Made by a program: the position numbers and the translations under genes. 64,000 nt of DNA from SVEL01 sp017381055 (lineage in GTDB: Bacteria; Bacillota; Clostridia; Lachnospirales; Lachnospiraceae), in assembly GCA_036307185.1 (NCBI GenBank), contig JAXJYC010000029.1, positions 62,001 through 126,000 on the forward strand, written 5' to 3'. The stretch's first letter is position 1. The number at the start of each line of letters is the position of its first letter. Shown one piece after another: positions 1-9,372 of the stretch. The notes below the pieces were generated by a model. It saw only the letters and a list, made by a program, of their open reading frames with translations, made no database searches and was not told the origin of the DNA.

Positions 1-736
1 TATCAACAGATAACCACTTGTATATTTGTGCTCTATCAATAACCTCTGTCTCTTCACCAAAGCTAAGTGTAATAACCACGTCAAGATAGCTGTTTAATTG
101 ATTTAATACAGTCTGTTCTTTGTCTGAAATATTAGTATCTAATGATACAAGATAACAATTTTGGTTTTCTAATTTAAGAACAGAATCCATATTGTTAATA
201 GCTTTCTTGATTAAACCAATTGTTTTTTCTTTATCTATTTCTGTACCTGGTTCTGCTTGAGTCATTGTAAAAGAATTGCCATCAAAGGTAAGTTGAGGTG
301 CTACCCCTGAACTTATATACTCATCATTTAGACATTTTAAGTTGCCAATTGCATAGTCTAGTTTTGTTTCATCATATGTTATAGTAATATCTAATTTTTC
401 TTCTTTTTTAGGTTTTACAAACCAAAGATAATGATTCTGATTGTTTTTAATCTTTGACAAATCACCATCTATTGATATTTCCATACCTATATCACCAGCT
501 GCAATATGTTCTACTTCATCGTTTCTCTCAATTATTTTTAGATAATAGAGTCTAATATCGTCAAGCATAGATTCCTTTACAGTATCAATTGTTTTGTTGC
601 TATAATCTTTACCATTAATTATAGTTCCTGGAAGGAAATGATATTGATAATATATAGCAACCCCAAGATATAATATTGCAATCAATACAAAAGAAATAAT
701 TGTGCCTCCTATTATGATTTTCTTCTTTTTATTCAT
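1..736 (-). CDS. Membrane-anchored peptidoglycan-binding protein, probable L,D-transpeptidase N-terminus (partial)
   Basis: The frame is open to the left edge; about 245 residues are visible from an ATG at 736 preceded by an AGGAGAGAGC-type ribosome site. Residues 1-5 are lysine-rich (MNKKKK) and about 7-29 form a hydrophobic membrane segment. There follows FLPGTIINGKDYSNKT, the start typical of the PG_binding_4 domain found in front of YkuD L,D-transpeptidase domains and in VanW proteins. The last visible residues, YKWLSVD, also match that domain's second half. The catalytic YkuD domain itself would lie outside the window, so the enzymatic role is inferred. The protein would be anchored in the membrane with its bulk facing the cell wall. 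It is separated from the his operon by a terminator. Confidence 0.7.
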   Translation of the reverse strand, partial: MNKKKKIIIGGTIISFVLIAILYLGVAIYYQYHFLPGTIINGKDYSNKTIDTVKESMLDDIRLYYLKIIERNDEVEHIAAGDIGMEISIDGDLSKIKNNQNHYLWFVKPKKEEKLDITITYDETKLDYAIGNLKCLNDEYISSGVAPQLTFDGNSFTMTQAEPGTEIDKEKTIGLIKKAINNMDSVLKLENQNCYLVSLDTNISDKEQTVLNQLNSYLDVVITLSFGEETEVIDRAQIYKWLSVD

Positions 737-818
737 AAGCTCTCTCCTTATATAAAACCCCATTCTATTCTAACAAACACTTACTATATTTTATCAGTTA
801 TATAGAATTAAGTAAAGA

Positions 819-847
819 GACTGTTGCATAAAAGTTATGCAACAGTC
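819..847 (-). terminator. Terminator of the histidine operon
   Basis: Perfect 13-bp inverted repeat (GACTGTTGCATAA / TTATGCAACAGTC) with a 3-nt loop. On the minus strand it is followed by TCTTTACTTAATT. It lies just downstream of the hisI stop codon and ends the his transcript before the peptidoglycan-binding protein gene. Confidence 0.85.
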
Positions 848-867
848 CATAAATTAACACTATTTAG

Positions 868-1197
868 TTATACCATTTTTTTGAATATGTTTGTATAAAA
901 ACATGTGCGACTACCAGTATGACAAGCGGCACCAATTTGTTCAACCTTAGCAAGAATTGTATCTTTATCGCAATCAATTTCGAGAGATTTTACATACTGA
1001 AAATGACCAGATGTTAAACCTTTTTCCCAAAGCTCATTTCTACTTCTGCTATAATATGTCATTCTACCAGTTTCAAGAGTGTGTTCGTATGCTTCTTCAT
1101 TCATATATGCAAGCATTAAAACTTCATTTGTCTGGTAATCCTGAACGATTACTGGAATCATTCCGTCGCTATTTAACTTAAATTCTTCAAACTTCAT
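868..1197 (-). CDS. hisI: Phosphoribosyl-AMP cyclohydrolase HisI
   Basis: HisI opens the purine ring of phosphoribosyl-AMP, the third step of histidine synthesis, in the cytoplasm. The 109-residue protein carries MLAYMNEEA near residue 29, YYSRSRNELWEKG around 48-60, and the zinc-site region DCDKDTILAKVEQIGAACHTG around 75-95, all typical of the family. It is a single-domain HisI: the HisE pyrophosphohydrolase domain, often fused behind it, is absent, so hisE must be elsewhere. It is the last gene of the his operon, 19 bp after hisB, and is followed by a strong terminator. Confidence 0.95.
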   Translation of the reverse strand: MKFEEFKLNSDGMIPVIVQDYQTNEVLMLAYMNEEAYEHTLETGRMTYYSRSRNELWEKGLTSGHFQYVKSLEIDCDKDTILAKVEQIGAACHTGSRTCFYTNIFKKMV

Positions 1198-1216
1198 AAT
1201 TAAGACCTCTTTATAA

Positions 1217-1804
1217 TTATAATGTACCCTTTGTAGAAAGTACTGAATTGATTCTTAAATCTGTTATAGTAGCCATATCAAGAGCTTTTGCAAAGGCTTT
1301 GAATGCACATTCAATTATATGATGGTCATTATCTCCAGACATCATTTTAAAGTGAAGATTCATACCTGCACTATATGATAAAGCATAGAAAAATTCTTTT
1401 GTCATAGCTGTTTCAAAATAACCACACATTGGCTGACTGAATTTTAAATCATATGAAAGATAAGGTCTTCCAGATAAATCTAATGCACAAAGAATCAATG
1501 CGTCATCCATTGGAAGAATTGCATTACCGTAACGCTTAATACCAACCTTATCTCCAACAGCCTGTAAAATAGCCTGGCCTAATACTATTCCTGTATCCTC
1601 TATTAAGTGGTGACAGTCAACATATAAATCACCTGTAGCCTTAACAGTTAAATCAAATAATCCGTGACGAGCAAAATTATTAAGCATGTGGTCAAAGAAG
1701 CCAACTCCTGTATTAACCTCGGCCTTTCCTTGTCCGTCAAGATTAATTGTAACCTCTATCTGAGTTTCACCAGTTACTCTCTTAACTGTACCTATTCTTG
1801 CCAT
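1217..1804 (-). CDS. hisB: Imidazoleglycerol-phosphate dehydratase HisB
   Basis: HisB dehydrates imidazole glycerol phosphate to imidazole acetol phosphate. The 195-residue length fits the monofunctional enzyme, without the histidinol phosphatase domain seen in enterobacteria. Metal-binding signatures are visible: FFDHMLNNFARHG near 37-49, DCHHLIEDTG near 63-72, and GDNDHHIIECAFKA near 156-169. It lies between hisD and hisI with short gaps, so it is co-transcribed with them. Confidence 0.96.
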   Translation of the reverse strand: MARIGTVKRVTGETQIEVTINLDGQGKAEVNTGVGFFDHMLNNFARHGLFDLTVKATGDLYVDCHHLIEDTGIVLGQAILQAVGDKVGIKRYGNAILPMDDALILCALDLSGRPYLSYDLKFSQPMCGYFETAMTKEFFYALSYSAGMNLHFKMMSGDNDHHIIECAFKAFAKALDMATITDLRINSVLSTKGTL

Positions 1805-1831
1805 ATTATACCTTCTTTCTATAAATGCAAC

Positions 1832-3130
1832 CTATTCAAATCTTACTTTGATAGAATTAGCGTGAGCTGTTAACTGCTCAGATGTTGCAAAGTGTTCGAT
1901 ATCATTGTGTATTTTCTCAAGTGCTTCTCTAGAGTATGAAATAATACTTGATTTCTTGATAAAGTCATCTACTCCAAGTGGTGAGAAGAACTTAGCTGTA
2001 CCATTTGTTGGAAGAACGTGGTTTGGTCCTGCAAAATAATCACCAAGTGGCTCAGAGCTGTATTCTCCTAAGAAAATAGCACCTGCATTCTTAATTCTTG
2101 TCATTGTATCAAATGGATTCTTTGTTACGATTTCTAAGTGCTCTGATGCGATTTCGTTTGTTACATCGATAGCATCCTGCATAGTATCAGTTACAAGGAT
2201 ATATCCATAATTTTCTAAGGATTTTTCCATAATTTCCTTACGGCTTAAAATCTGTACAAAGCCATCTACTTCTTCAGAAACTGCTTCTGCTAATTCCTGG
2301 CTAGTTGTAACTAAAATAGCTGAAGCCATTTCATCGTGTTCAGCCTGAGATAATAAATCAGCTGCAATAAAACGTGGATTTGCTGTCTCATCAGCTAATA
2401 CAAGAATTTCACTTGGACCAGCGATTGAATCAATACTTACAAAGCCAAATACTGCCTTCTTTGCAAGAGCAACAAAAATATTACCAGGACCAACTATTTT
2501 ATCAACCTTTGGTATTGTCTCTGTTCCAAAAGCAAGAGCTGCAATAGCCTGAGCTCCACCAACCTTATATATTTCATCAACACCAGCAATATCAGCAGCC
2601 ACTAATGTTCCTGGATTGACCTTTCCATCTTTTCCAGGAGGTGTAACCATAACGATTTTTTCTACACCAGCAACCTTAGCAGGGATAATGTTCATAAGAA
2701 CTGATGAAGGATAAGCAGCCTTTCCGCCTGGTACATATACGCCTACTCTTTCAATAGCTGTAACCTTCTGACCAAGCATAGTTCCATCTGGTTTTGAATC
2801 AAACCAGCTGTACTGTTTCTGCATCATATGATAATCTTTAACATTTTTTGCAGACGCTTTAATTACATCAACTAAGCCTTTATCATTCGCTTCAATAAAC
2901 TTGTAGGCTTCTTCTATTTCCTCTCTTGTAACAAGGATTGTATTAGAATCTAATTCAACCTTATCAAATTTAAGTGTATACTCTGCTACTGCCTTATCGC
3001 CGTTTTCTCTTACATTATTAACAATTTCATTAACTGTAGATGCGTAGCTATCATAATTATTAGGACTTCTCTTTAAAAGATCATCTAAAATATTCTTTTT
3101 TGATTCTTCATTTAATTTAACTATTCTCAT
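1832..3130 (-). CDS. hisD: Histidinol dehydrogenase HisD
   Basis: HisD performs the last two NAD+-dependent oxidations from L-histidinol to L-histidine. The 432-residue protein is of normal length. It shows VYVPGGKAAYPSSVLM near residues 132-147, KVGGAQAIAALAFGT near 190-204, IAGPSEILVLAD near 237-248, the AEHDE metal and catalytic region near 264-268, and the late GPNHVLPT segment near 370-377. It follows hisG by about 22 bp in the operon. No unusual residues were noticed. Confidence 0.97.
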   Translation of the reverse strand: MRIVKLNEESKKNILDDLLKRSPNNYDSYASTVNEIVNNVRENGDKAVAEYTLKFDKVELDSNTILVTREEIEEAYKFIEANDKGLVDVIKASAKNVKDYHMMQKQYSWFDSKPDGTMLGQKVTAIERVGVYVPGGKAAYPSSVLMNIIPAKVAGVEKIVMVTPPGKDGKVNPGTLVAADIAGVDEIYKVGGAQAIAALAFGTETIPKVDKIVGPGNIFVALAKKAVFGFVSIDSIAGPSEILVLADETANPRFIAADLLSQAEHDEMASAILVTTSQELAEAVSEEVDGFVQILSRKEIMEKSLENYGYILVTDTMQDAIDVTNEIASEHLEIVTKNPFDTMTRIKNAGAIFLGEYSSEPLGDYFAGPNHVLPTNGTAKFFSPLGVDDFIKKSSIISYSREALEKIHNDIEHFATSEQLTAHANSIKVRFE

Positions 3131-3152
3131 TATATTCGCCTTACCTTTCTGT

Positions 3153-3788
3153 CTATAAAACAGTTTTAAGTTCGGAAATCAACTTCATAATTCTTGCATT
3201 TTCCATTTTCATAGAAACCTGATTAACAACCATTCTTGCAGATAATGGACAAATCTCTTCAAGAACATCTAAGCCGTTTTCTCTAAGTGTAGAGCCTGTC
3301 TCTACAATATCAACTATAACCTCTGAGAGTCCTACAATAGGTGCAAGCTCAACAGAGCCATTTAATTTAATGATTTCAACTGTCTGATGCTTCTTATTGT
3401 AAAAATAATCTTTTGCAATATTTGGATACTTACTAGCAACTCTGATCATATCATGATGCTTTAAAAGCTCTTCTGCTGACTTTGGACCACATACACACAT
3501 ACGGCACTTACCCATTCCTAAGTCAACTACCTCAAGTATATCGCGTCCTTCTTCTAAAATTGTATCCTTACCAACAACACCAATATCAGCCGCACCATAT
3601 TCTACATATGTTGGAACATCGCCTGCTTTAGCAAGGAAAAATTTAAGCTTAAGTTCTTCATTTACAAATATAAGCTTTCTTGTATCTTTATCTTTCATTT
3701 CTTCGCAAGTAATACCGATTTTTTCAAGGATTTCAAGAGTATTCTTTGCAAGACGACCCTTTGCAAGGGCAAATGTTAAATATCTCAT
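3153..3788 (-). CDS. hisG: ATP phosphoribosyltransferase catalytic subunit HisG (short form)
   Basis: HisG condenses ATP with PRPP, the committed step of histidine synthesis. At 211 residues it is the short form, lacking the C-terminal ACT-like regulatory domain, and such enzymes need HisZ to act. The adjacent hisZ, only 2 bp upstream, fits this. Visible signatures are FALAKGRL at the N-terminus, the AADIGVVGKDT segment near 67-77, and the PRPP-loop region DIVETGSTLRENGL near 160-173. Feedback control by histidine is expected to run through HisZ. Confidence 0.96.
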   Translation of the reverse strand: MRYLTFALAKGRLAKNTLEILEKIGITCEEMKDKDTRKLIFVNEELKLKFFLAKAGDVPTYVEYGAADIGVVGKDTILEEGRDILEVVDLGMGKCRMCVCGPKSAEELLKHHDMIRVASKYPNIAKDYFYNKKHQTVEIIKLNGSVELAPIVGLSEVIVDIVETGSTLRENGLDVLEEICPLSARMVVNQVSMKMENARIMKLISELKTVL

Positions 3789-3790
3789 TG

Positions 3791-5002
3791 TTAGAACTCC
3801 TTCCTAATTATTTCATCACCTGTTATATAAAACAATGTGTCAAAGCCATAATCTATACAATATTGTTCATACTCATTTAAAGACTGTTTTTCGCTCTTTC
3901 TCATAGATACAGTAGGAATTCCTCTATCTCTTTGTAAAATAGCCTTGTTGATAGCTTCTGCCTTCTTATCCTCGTCATATATAATAAGTGTTTTCATTCT
4001 ATCAATCTTTATATCAATCTTTTGTCTGTTAAGAACGATTAAGAGCTGGTCTAAATCAATAGCAAAACCGATAGATGGTGCATCTTTGCCAAACTGACTA
4101 AGAAGATTATCATATCTACCACCCTTTGCAATCGGATTTCCAGTTCCATATGTATATCCATGGAAAATAATTCCAGAATAGTAATCAAAGTTTGCAATTA
4201 TTCCTAAATCAAACGAAATATACTTTTCAAAACCGTAAATAGATAATAATTCATAAAGCTTTTCCATTCTATCTAAAGCATTATTAATTAAATCATTTGT
4301 AAATAAGCTTCTAGCCTTGCTAATCACTTCAACTGTACCAGTTAATTCAGGAAGCTTATTAAAGATTTCCTGAACCTCCATTGGCATATTGCTACTTGTA
4401 ATAAGCTCTTCAACTCCAAAGAAATTCTTATTTGAAAGAAGAGTCATTAATTCATTAACCGCATCTTCATCAAGTCCAGCTGCTTCCATTAAACCATGGA
4501 AATAATCTACATGACCAATTTCAATTTGGAATTCATCCAAACCACATTTCAGTAAAGAATCTATAGTCATAGCAATTACTTCTGCATCTGCATCAGACTT
4601 ATTATCAGCTATAAGTTCTGCACCAATCTGAGTAATTTCCTTAAGTTTGCCTTGATGTTCAGCATGGTTTACAAATGTATTGCCCATATAGCAAAATCTA
4701 ACTGGCATATGTTCTTCCATATAATACTTAGAAACAGCTCTTGCAACTGCTGGTGTCATATCTGGGCGAAGAACTAATGTGTAACCCTCTCTGTCAAAGA
4801 ATTTGTACATATTATTAGAAGCTACACTTCCTCTTTCACTTGTAAAAATATCAAAAAATTCAAAAGTTGGTGTCTGTATATCTGCATAACCATAAGACTT
4901 TAATGTCTCATGAATTGTATTCTGTAAATATAATTTCTTAGCACATTCTTCATTGTAAATATCTCGTACACCTTCTGGTGTATGTAAAAGATTCTTTTTC
5001 AT
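3791..5002 (-). CDS. hisZ: ATP phosphoribosyltransferase regulatory subunit HisZ
   Basis: HisZ is a catalytically silent histidyl-tRNA synthetase paralogue that forms a complex with short HisG and confers activity and histidine control. The 403-residue protein starts with LLHTPEGVRDIYNEE, a class II synthetase-like N-terminus. It has RPDMTPAVARAVSKYY (motif 2 region, about 79-94) and FDYYSGIIFHGY and GGRYDNLLSQFG near 275-310. It has no full anticodon-binding domain comparable to HisS. Adjacency to short hisG makes HisZ much more likely than HisS. It is the first gene of the operon, with a near-consensus promoter just upstream. Confidence 0.93.
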   Translation of the reverse strand: MKKNLLHTPEGVRDIYNEECAKKLYLQNTIHETLKSYGYADIQTPTFEFFDIFTSERGSVASNNMYKFFDREGYTLVLRPDMTPAVARAVSKYYMEEHMPVRFCYMGNTFVNHAEHQGKLKEITQIGAELIADNKSDADAEVIAMTIDSLLKCGLDEFQIEIGHVDYFHGLMEAAGLDEDAVNELMTLLSNKNFFGVEELITSSNMPMEVQEIFNKLPELTGTVEVISKARSLFTNDLINNALDRMEKLYELLSIYGFEKYISFDLGIIANFDYYSGIIFHGYTYGTGNPIAKGGRYDNLLSQFGKDAPSIGFAIDLDQLLIVLNRQKIDIKIDRMKTLIIYDEDKKAEAINKAILQRDRGIPTVSMRKSEKQSLNEYEQYCIDYGFDTLFYITGDEIIRKEF

Positions 5003-5070
5003 AGATAACTCCTTTGTTTATAATAAATACTTTAGTGTAGTAGCGTATTACTATATTACTAGACTGATTT

Positions 5071-5099
5071 ATTCTAACGTATATAAATGTATTTGTCAA
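5071..5099 (-). promoter_or_regulatory. SigA-type promoter of the his operon
   Basis: Minus strand TTGACA (5099-5094), 17-bp spacer, TAGAAT (5076-5071). The -35 box overlaps the recU stop codon. The leader to the hisZ start is only about 60 nt. It can form a weak imperfect hairpin (TAGTA/TACTA arms) but is too short for a T-box. Confidence 0.8.
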
Positions 5100-5629
5100 C
5101 ACCTACTATCAAGGTCTTTTTGTAAGGTTTCCAGAAAATGAACCGGAACCCCACTTTTTTTATTAATTCGATAGCTTGTGTCTATTTCATCAAAGCGAAA
5201 ACTTTTTCTGCCGCCTTGTTTACTTCTATCATAAAACTTCTTAATATATGAAAATGGTAAATAATATAGCTCATCTTTATGAGCATAATAAAGAATAATA
5301 AATGAAATACCATCTTGCTTTTCGAATCTTTCCATAAAAGTAACTTGGTGCTCGTGAATATTTTGCATAGGAAACGTATCTGTATTACATTCCTTTGCAT
5401 CAAAACACACAGGTATACCTTGTACAACGCCTATATAATCTACAGTACTCTTTTGATCAAAATAAGCTAATGTTATATGACGTGTGGCACTATCTATATT
5501 AATAGGTTTGATAGGTGTTGGAATCTTTTGAATAAGTGCAATTCCACTATCTATATATTTTTCAATTGTAATATTAATAAGTTCCTCTAAGGTTGAACCC
5601 CTAAGTCCCCTAGTATTCCATGTACCCAT
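5096..5629 (-). CDS. recU: Holliday junction resolvase RecU
   Basis: RecU resolves Holliday junctions made in recombination and is the Firmicute counterpart of RuvC. At 177 residues it is slightly shorter than the roughly 200-residue Bacillus protein. The nuclease core is visible: DYIGVVQGIPVCFDAKECN around 64-82 contains the D...D-x-K metal-binding pattern, followed by FPMQNIHEHQVTFMERF, typical of RecU. N-terminal GTWNTRGLRGSTLEELI matches the family's NxRG start. RuvA and RuvB, its functional partners, are encoded at 24550-26150. It follows the pseudouridine synthase gene by 8 bp. Confidence 0.9.
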   Translation of the reverse strand: MGTWNTRGLRGSTLEELINITIEKYIDSGIALIQKIPTPIKPINIDSATRHITLAYFDQKSTVDYIGVVQGIPVCFDAKECNTDTFPMQNIHEHQVTFMERFEKQDGISFIILYYAHKDELYYLPFSYIKKFYDRSKQGGRKSFRFDEIDTSYRINKKSGVPVHFLETLQKDLDSRC

Positions 5630-5637
5630 ATTACTCC

Positions 5638-6645
5638 TTATTTAAGGTTAAATAATGTATTAATTTCTTTTGTCATTGGTGCTTCAATAATCATATTATT
5701 AAGATTATTTAAAGCCTTTAATGATGTAGTATCCTTAAAGCATAATTGATAAGAATGAAGTAATTGATAATTAATCTTGTATTGCTTCTTTAAATCAATA
5801 TTATGCTTTGGATTTCCATATTTATCATCACCTAGCAAACTATGATTTATAGATGCTAAGTGTGCACGAATTTGGTGTGTCTTTCCAGTTATCAGCTTTA
5901 TTTTTAAAAGCGTAATTGGTATTTTTTTATTGTTTACTAAGATAAATGCTGTTTTTAATGGTTCATATGCAGTTTGAATATATGAAGAATCTTCCTTAGA
6001 AGTTTTCTTTATAGTTACTTTATTTGTTTTCGAATCTTTACTTAAATACCCATCTATATGACAGCTTTCAGTTATCTCTCCCCATACAACAGCTAAATAA
6101 TACTTATCAAAAGTTCTTAACTTAAAGCCATTTGATAATTCTTGAACACCTATTAAGGTTTTCCCAAATGTAATAAGTCCCGATGTATTTCTATCTAATC
6201 TGTTACATACGGATGGTGTAAAGGTTTCTAACTCAGTATATGTAAGCTTTTTATCCTCAAGCAAATATTCAATAAACATCTCATTTATTGAAACATCTGT
6301 TGGCTTAGCTTTTTGAGAGAGTACTCCAACTGGCTTGTTAACTATAAGAATATTTTCGTCCTCATAGACAATATTGTCTCTTATAGTTGAGGTATTTATT
6401 TTAGATTTTGTTGGCACTTTTGTCTGTCCTTTGAATTTTTCAATGGTCTCATCAGCCATAAAAATCTTTATAACATCTCCCTCTACAAGCTTTTCACTTC
6501 CAGTGGCCTTTTTGCTATTAAGTTCAATATTCTTCTTACGAAGCATTTTATATATAAAGCTTGACGTCGCTTCTTTAAAATATTTACATAAATACTTATC
6601 AAAACGCTGTCCGGCTTCATTCTTTTTTATAGTAATCTCTTGCAT
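5638..6645 (-). CDS. RluC/RluD-family 23S rRNA pseudouridine synthase
   Basis: This is a cytoplasmic RNA uridine isomerase. The N-terminal 60 residues form an S4-like RNA-binding domain (GQRFDKYLCKYF, then MLRKKNIELNSKKATGSEKL). The catalytic signature CNRLDRNTSGLITFGKT is at about 147-163 with the conserved aspartate in RLDRNTSGL. The C-terminal LITGKTHQIRAHLASI, around 250-265, is the other family hallmark. Length (335 residues) fits RluC/RluD. The exact target uridine cannot be read from sequence, so no symbol is given. It is embedded in a tightly spaced run with the SDR gene upstream and recU downstream. Confidence 0.9.
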   Translation of the reverse strand: MQEITIKKNEAGQRFDKYLCKYFKEATSSFIYKMLRKKNIELNSKKATGSEKLVEGDVIKIFMADETIEKFKGQTKVPTKSKINTSTIRDNIVYEDENILIVNKPVGVLSQKAKPTDVSINEMFIEYLLEDKKLTYTELETFTPSVCNRLDRNTSGLITFGKTLIGVQELSNGFKLRTFDKYYLAVVWGEITESCHIDGYLSKDSKTNKVTIKKTSKEDSSYIQTAYEPLKTAFILVNNKKIPITLLKIKLITGKTHQIRAHLASINHSLLGDDKYGNPKHNIDLKKQYKINYQLLHSYQLCFKDTTSLKALNNLNNMIIEAPMTKEINTLFNLK

Positions 6646-6660
6646 ATTAGCCTCTTATAT

Positions 6661-7431
6661 TTAGAAAAATTTTAATATAATTCTATGAGGGATAATCTTT
6701 GTAAAGAATCTAAGTAGGTTCATGGATACGCTATATACAGAAACCTCTTTCTTTCTCATAGAGTCATCGATAGCCTTATCTACAACTTTTTTTGGATCTG
6801 CAAAGAAATATCTCTTATACCATGGTGTAGATGCATTTTGTTCTGCTATATTAAAAAAATTAGTAGCTGCTGGTCCAGGACACACAGCTGTTACATATAT
6901 ATTTTTGTTTCTTAATTCTACATTTAAAGCTCTCGACAAGCTTAAAACATAGGATTTTGTTGCTGCATACTCTGCAAAGTCTGGTTGAGGTAAAAATGCT
7001 GCAGCAGATGCAATGTTAACAATTCTACTATTCTTATGCATATATGGTATAAGGTCTCTTGTTATACATGTAAGTGCTGTTATATTAACATCAATCATTC
7101 CTGTTACATCTTCAATATCTTGAGTTGCAAAAGAACCAAGCTTTCCATAGCCTGCACAGTTTATTAGCATCTTGATATTAACATCATCTTCACAATCATA
7201 AGCATAACGTTCAACTGTCTTAATAACCTCTTTTACATTCTCACGTTTTGCTAAATCTAAGCTAATAATTCTACAAGGTGTCTTCATTGCTTTTGATGTT
7301 TCTAGCATTTTATCTGTATTTCTTGCTATTAACCAATACTCATCTATTGATTTAAGCTTACTATCAAGTTCCATAGCAAATAATTGTCCAAAACCTGATG
7401 ATGCACCTGTTATAACCACTATATTTTTCAT
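6661..7431 (-). CDS. Short-chain dehydrogenase/reductase
   Basis: A classical SDR of 256 residues. The cofactor loop TGASSGFG is at 8-15, the NAG-type motif appears as INCAGYGKLG near 88-97, and the catalytic triad is Ser in NIASAAAF, Tyr and Lys in YAATKSY near 155-161. PGPAATNFF follows. The C-terminal part after residue 225 is hydrophobic (SMNLLRFFTKIIPHR), suggesting peripheral membrane association as in several DltE/YqjQ-like SDRs. The substrate is unknown. It lies 15 bp downstream of the YgiQ gene. Confidence 0.88.
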   Translation of the reverse strand: MKNIVVITGASSGFGQLFAMELDSKLKSIDEYWLIARNTDKMLETSKAMKTPCRIISLDLAKRENVKEVIKTVERYAYDCEDDVNIKMLINCAGYGKLGSFATQDIEDVTGMIDVNITALTCITRDLIPYMHKNSRIVNIASAAAFLPQPDFAEYAATKSYVLSLSRALNVELRNKNIYVTAVCPGPAATNFFNIAEQNASTPWYKRYFFADPKKVVDKAIDDSMRKKEVSVYSVSMNLLRFFTKIIPHRIILKFF

Positions 7432-7445
7432 ATAACATAACCTCC

Positions 7446-9362
7446 TTACTTATTCTTTTTCTTATGAACATTTCTAATAGCCTTCTTTTTCTTTGGCTTA
7501 ATATCCTTTTGTTTATGATCCTTACTAATATATTTATTATTGTTATTATATTGTGTTCCCTGTCCACGTTTTGGTTTGATTAAACATTTTTTATCAAAGC
7601 CGACTAAATCCAAGCGTCCAGCCTTCTCCAATGCTTCATATACAAGGTCATAATTCTTAGGATTTCTGTATTGAATAAGCGCTCGTTGCATTGCTTTTTC
7701 ATGAGGATTAGTTGGAACATATATCTTTTCCATAGTTCTAGGATCTATTCCTGTATAATACATACATGTTGAAATAGTTGAAGGTGTAGGATAAAAATCT
7801 TGTACCTGTTCAGGCATATATCCTAAATCTCTTAAATATTCAGCAAGAATTACAGCATCCTTCATAGTTGAACCAGGATGTGATGACATCAAATATGGCA
7901 CAACAAACTGATTTTTGCCTAGTTCCTCGTTATATTTTTTATATTTCTTTATAAATCGTTCATATACCTTATTAGCTGGCTTGCCCATTTTTGATAAAAC
8001 ATTGTCTGAAACATGTTCAGGAGCAACCTTTAACTGACCACTAATATGATGCATAACTAACTCTTTGAAGAATGTCTCATCCTCATCGTAAATAAGATAA
8101 TCAAATCTAATACCCGAACGAACAAAAACCTTCTTCACCTTAGGTATATCACGTAATTTTCTTAATAATGATAGGTAGTCACTATGATCTACAAATAAAT
8201 TTTTACATTTTTCTGGGAATAAACATTGTTTGTTCATACATACACCATGCTTTGATTGCTTTTCGCAGGAGGTATGTCTAAAGTTAGCTGTTGGACCGCC
8301 CACATCATGAATATATCCTTTAAAATCTTTATCCTCAACAATTTTCTTCGCTTCTTCTATAATACTTTCATGACTTCTTGTCTGGATAATTCTACCCTGA
8401 TGGAATGTTAATGCACAGAAATTACAGCCGCCAAAGCAACCACGATTGCTGATAAGCGAGAATTTAACCTCTGCAATAGCTGGTACACCACCTTTTTCTT
8501 CATAAGAAGGATGATATGTTCTCATATAAGGTAATGAATAAGTATAATCCATCTCTTCTACACTTAATGGCTCCTGAGGTGGATTTTGAACAACAAAAAC
8601 ACCATTTGGATATGGCTCAATCAAAGTTTTTGCTGTAAAAGGATCAGTATTCTGATACTGAGTATAAAAACTTTTTGCAAATTCTTTCTTATCTTCCTTA
8701 AGAGTATCATAATCTGCAAGTGTAATAGTATCGTATATATTAGAAATATCCTTTGTTTTATACACACTTCCACGTATAAAGGTTAAATCTTTAATAGCTA
8801 TTCCGCTCTTCAAAGCATCAGCAACCTCTATAATTGAGCGTTCGCCCATTCCGTACAATACAAGATCTGCGCCAGAATCTAAAAGAATAGATCGCTTCAC
8901 TTTATTTGCCCAATAATCGTAATGAGCTAATCTTCTAAGACTAGCTTCTATTCCACCTACAATAATCGGTGTATTCTTATATTTTTTTCTAATGAGATTA
9001 CAATATACAACTGTAGCATAATCTGGTCTCTTACCCATTTCGCCACCTGGTGTGAATGCATCTGTAGTTCTTCTTTTCTTTGATACAGAATAATGATTAA
9101 CCATAGAATCCATATTTCCGCCCATAACAAGAAAACCATATTTTGGCTCACCTAAAATAGATATAGACTCCTCATTCTTCCAATCAGGCTGCGAAATAAT
9201 ACCTACACTATATCCATAGGAATCCAGCATTCTACTGATTATAGCATGGCCAAAGGATGGATGATCCACATAAGCATCGCCTATTACATAGACAAAATCA
9301 AGTTGCTCTATCCCACGGCTTTTCATATCTTCTTTTGAAATTGGTAAAAATCCTTCAGTCAT
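7446..9362 (-). CDS. YgiQ-family radical SAM protein
   Basis: A 638-residue radical SAM protein of the YgiQ family, whose reaction is not established. The N-terminal region starts with FLPISKEDMKSRG and contains a B12-binding-like stretch (VYVIGDAYVDHPSFGHAI). The [4Fe-4S] cluster motif is GCFGGCNFCALTFHQG near 308-323 (CxxxCxxC). A second cysteine cluster (CEKQSKHGVCMNKQCLFPEKC) lies around 370-390. The tail after about 600 is very lysine-rich (KPKKKKA), perhaps RNA-binding or simply disordered. It sits between the HAD and SDR genes, spaced 10 and 14 bp. Confidence 0.92.
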   Translation of the reverse strand: MTEGFLPISKEDMKSRGIEQLDFVYVIGDAYVDHPSFGHAIISRMLDSYGYSVGIISQPDWKNEESISILGEPKYGFLVMGGNMDSMVNHYSVSKKRRTTDAFTPGGEMGKRPDYATVVYCNLIRKKYKNTPIIVGGIEASLRRLAHYDYWANKVKRSILLDSGADLVLYGMGERSIIEVADALKSGIAIKDLTFIRGSVYKTKDISNIYDTITLADYDTLKEDKKEFAKSFYTQYQNTDPFTAKTLIEPYPNGVFVVQNPPQEPLSVEEMDYTYSLPYMRTYHPSYEEKGGVPAIAEVKFSLISNRGCFGGCNFCALTFHQGRIIQTRSHESIIEEAKKIVEDKDFKGYIHDVGGPTANFRHTSCEKQSKHGVCMNKQCLFPEKCKNLFVDHSDYLSLLRKLRDIPKVKKVFVRSGIRFDYLIYDEDETFFKELVMHHISGQLKVAPEHVSDNVLSKMGKPANKVYERFIKKYKKYNEELGKNQFVVPYLMSSHPGSTMKDAVILAEYLRDLGYMPEQVQDFYPTPSTISTCMYYTGIDPRTMEKIYVPTNPHEKAMQRALIQYRNPKNYDLVYEALEKAGRLDLVGFDKKCLIKPKRGQGTQYNNNNKYISKDHKQKDIKPKKKKAIRNVHKKKNK

Positions 9363-9372
9363 ACAAAACCTC

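Noticed and set aside
957..1181. A plus-strand frame opposite hisI.
   Set aside because: Shadow frame; hisI is well conserved on the other strand.
5003..5095. A histidine T-box or attenuator leader in front of hisZ.
   Set aside because: The transcript leader is only about 60 nt with one weak hairpin; no T-box specifier, antiterminator or histidine-rich leader peptide can be fitted.
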